From Microcoleaceae cyanobacterium UBA11344 (GTDB lineage: Bacteria > Cyanobacteriota > Cyanobacteriia > Cyanobacteriales > Microcoleaceae), in NCBI GenBank assembly GCA_003483675.1, contig DMYK01000265.1:1-6188 (forward strand): 6,188 nt of DNA, given 5' to 3'. The number at the start of each line of letters is the position of its first letter. Position 1 is the first letter of the stretch. Shown in pieces: positions 5,294 to 6,188 of this stretch. A program made the position numbers and the translations under genes. Under the pieces are notes generated by a model. It was not told the origin of the DNA. It was given only the letters and a program-made list of their open reading frames with translations, and made no database searches.

Positions 5294-5842
5294 TTAGACT
5301 TTCGCGATGTCTTTTTCTTTGGCTGCCAGAACTTCTTCAATTCTGGCAATATACTTGTCGGTCAGCTTTTGAATTTTATCTTGCAAGTCCCGCGATTCAT
5401 CTTTCGAGATATCGCTGCTTTTTTCTTGCTTGCGAATCGCGTCTACGGCATCGCGGCGATTATTGCGAATTGCAACTTTGCCTTCTTCGGCATACTTGGC
5501 AGCCATTTTGATAAACTCTTGGCGTCTATCGCTTGTCAGCGGCGGAATATTCAAGCGAATAACTGAACCGTCGTTGTTGGGTACGAGTCCCACATCCGAC
5601 AGGGAAATTGCTTTTTCAATCCAGGCGAGTGCTTTGCGATCGAATGGTTGAATCGCCAGCGTAGTCGCATCTGGTGTGCCGATACTAGCCAGGGATTTAA
5701 TCGGAGTTGAAGCTCCGTAGTAATCCACCATTACCCGATCGAGGAGGGATGCGTTGGCCCGTCCTGTCCTAATAGTATTAAAAGACCGTTGAGTAGCCTC
5801 AACTGCCTTTTGCATATACTCTTCAACTTCAGCTAACTTCAC
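5294..5842 (-). CDS. frr: Ribosome recycling factor
   Basis: With EF-G, RRF splits post-termination 70S ribosomes into subunits in the cytoplasm. The 182-residue product matches the usual cyanobacterial length. Domain I is a three-helix bundle: its first helix holds the conserved I24-R-T-G-R-A-N, and its second and third hold E119[12 protein letters not shown] and the C-terminal K-L-T-D-K stretch. Domain II is the beta-rich insertion between (about 31-105), with V39-D-Y-Y-G, P66-F-D and N98-I-P-P-L-T. I chose GTG 5842 because the protein then begins MKLAEVE and has an ideal Shine-Dalgarno. An ATG at 5866 in the same frame would add eight residues unlike the family and bury that site. The gene overlaps the 3' end of pyrH by 14 bp, so translation is probably coupled. 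No internal promoter is evident. Confidence 0.98.
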   Translation of the reverse strand: MKLAEVEEYMQKAVEATQRSFNTIRTGRANASLLDRVMVDYYGASTPIKSLASIGTPDATTLAIQPFDRKALAWIEKAISLSDVGLVPNNDGSVIRLNIPPLTSDRRQEFIKMAAKYAEEGKVAIRNNRRDAVDAIRKQEKSSDISKDESRDLQDKIQKLTDKYIARIEEVLAAKEKDIAKV

Positions 5843-6188
5843 AAAAACCTCCCACAAGAGTTCCAATAGATTCTCCCATTACGGCTCGGTAGATGTTTCC
5901 CGAAACCGTCAGGTCAAACACCATAATAGGAATATTATTTTCTTTGCACAGGGCGATCGCCGTACTATCCATCACTCGCAAATCTTGATTCAAGACGTGT
6001 CCGTAAGTGAGGGTTTTATACCTGCGTGCGTCGGGGTTGATGTGGGGGTCCGAATCGTAGACCCCATCTACCTTAGTCGCTTTAAAAATCACCTCTGCAT
6101 CAATTTCAGCCGCCCGCAGAGCCGCTGTAGTATCAGTAGTAAAAAAGGGATTACCAGAGCCAGCACCAAAAATAACCACCCGTTTTTT
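5829..6188 (-). CDS. pyrH: UMP kinase (uridylate kinase), C-terminal 119 residues; 5' part outside window
   Basis: PyrH phosphorylates UMP to UDP with ATP in pyrimidine nucleotide synthesis. It belongs to the amino-acid-kinase fold, is hexameric, and is usually activated by GTP and inhibited by UTP. The visible part starts at [20 protein letters not shown], the conserved segment contacting phosphates and UMP. It continues through [13 protein letters not shown] (nucleotide site), a segment with L-R-V-M-D-S-T-A, and the C-terminal [10 protein letters not shown]. The frame runs off the right edge, so a GTG at 6179 is an internal valine, not a start. About half of the usual 240-residue protein is present. 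The stop codon lies inside frr. The pyrH-frr pairing is common in bacteria and supports both calls. Confidence 0.98.
   Translation of the reverse strand, partial: KKRVVIFGAGSGNPFFTTDTTAALRAAEIDAEVIFKATKVDGVYDSDPHINPDARRYKTLTYGHVLNQDLRVMDSTAIALCKENNIPIMVFDLTVSGNIYRAVMGESIGTLVGGFCEVS
5848..5853 (-). promoter_or_regulatory. Shine-Dalgarno site of frr, inside the end of pyrH
   Basis: The minus strand reads GGGAGG, then five bases, then GTG (5842-5840). The site supports the GTG start over the in-frame ATG 24 bases upstream. Lying within translated pyrH sequence, it is swept by pyrH ribosomes before they stop at 5829, which fits translational coupling. Confidence 0.8.
5953..5960. repeat. HIP1 octamer GCGATCGC
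   Basis: Lies in pyrH, Ala-Ile-Ala codons in the D-S-T-A-I-A-L stretch. Confidence 0.97.

Noticed and set aside
5369..5651. Plus-strand reading frames within frr
   Set aside because: Antisense shadows of a conserved essential gene.
5843..5866. frr starting at ATG 5866
   Set aside because: It would add eight residues atypical of RRF and cover the ideal ribosome binding site of the GTG at 5842.
6177..6179. GTG at 6179 as a gene start
   Set aside because: It is an internal valine of pyrH; the conserved K-K-R-V-V-I-F-G continues upstream to the window edge.

Overview
The window looks like chromosomal DNA of a filamentous cyanobacterium, probably Oscillatoria- or Microcoleus-like. The evidence is five copies of the HIP1 octamer GCGATCGC in 6.2 kb, intergenic spacers made of heptanucleotide tandem repeats, cyanobacterial-type PyrH and Frr proteins, and a bilin-photoreceptor-type histidine kinase. 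The order-level placement is inference. Every gene found is on the minus strand; no credible gene is on the plus strand.

In transcription order (right to left), the window opens inside pyrH (UMP kinase, C-terminal 119 residues). It overlaps by 14 bp with frr (ribosome recycling factor, GTG start with a strong Shine-Dalgarno inside pyrH). A 135-bp spacer made almost wholly of 7-bp repeats leads to a geranylgeranyl-reductase-family flavoprotein. A second heptamer spacer of 222 bp leads to a compact NADAR/YbiA-type protein of 151 residues. A weak hairpin at the NADAR stop codon and a 391-bp AT-rich gap separate this group from the last gene. That gap holds a plausible promoter and two 16-bp perfect palindromes.

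The last gene fills almost half the window and is the most interesting one. It is a histidine kinase of at least 995 residues whose C-terminus lies outside the window. It starts with a GAF domain carrying the phytochrome DIP motif and a Cys-His bilin attachment motif, 52 residues apart as in Cph1. A PHY-like domain follows, with a PRxSF tongue motif. Next comes a GAF domain of the cyanobacteriochrome class, with two cysteines 28 residues apart in an ExCF...CH arrangement (the DXCF class, with Glu for Asp). HisKA and HATPase_c domains end the protein. It is therefore predicted to be a knotless (Cph2-type) phytochrome fused to a second bilin-binding module and to a kinase output, able to integrate two light colours. 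Related domain orders are known in cyanobacteria, so the novelty lies in details: the Glu in the DXCF motif, a roughly 30-residue insertion in the first GAF domain, and a long insertion in the ATPase domain.

The pyrH-frr pair is ordinary housekeeping (pyrimidine nucleotide supply and ribosome recycling). The reductase and the NADAR protein are co-directional with it, but no shared pathway is evident. The heptamer spacers are the second notable feature: both intergenic gaps in this cluster consist of them, and they share a composite motif that differs by exactly one 7-bp unit.
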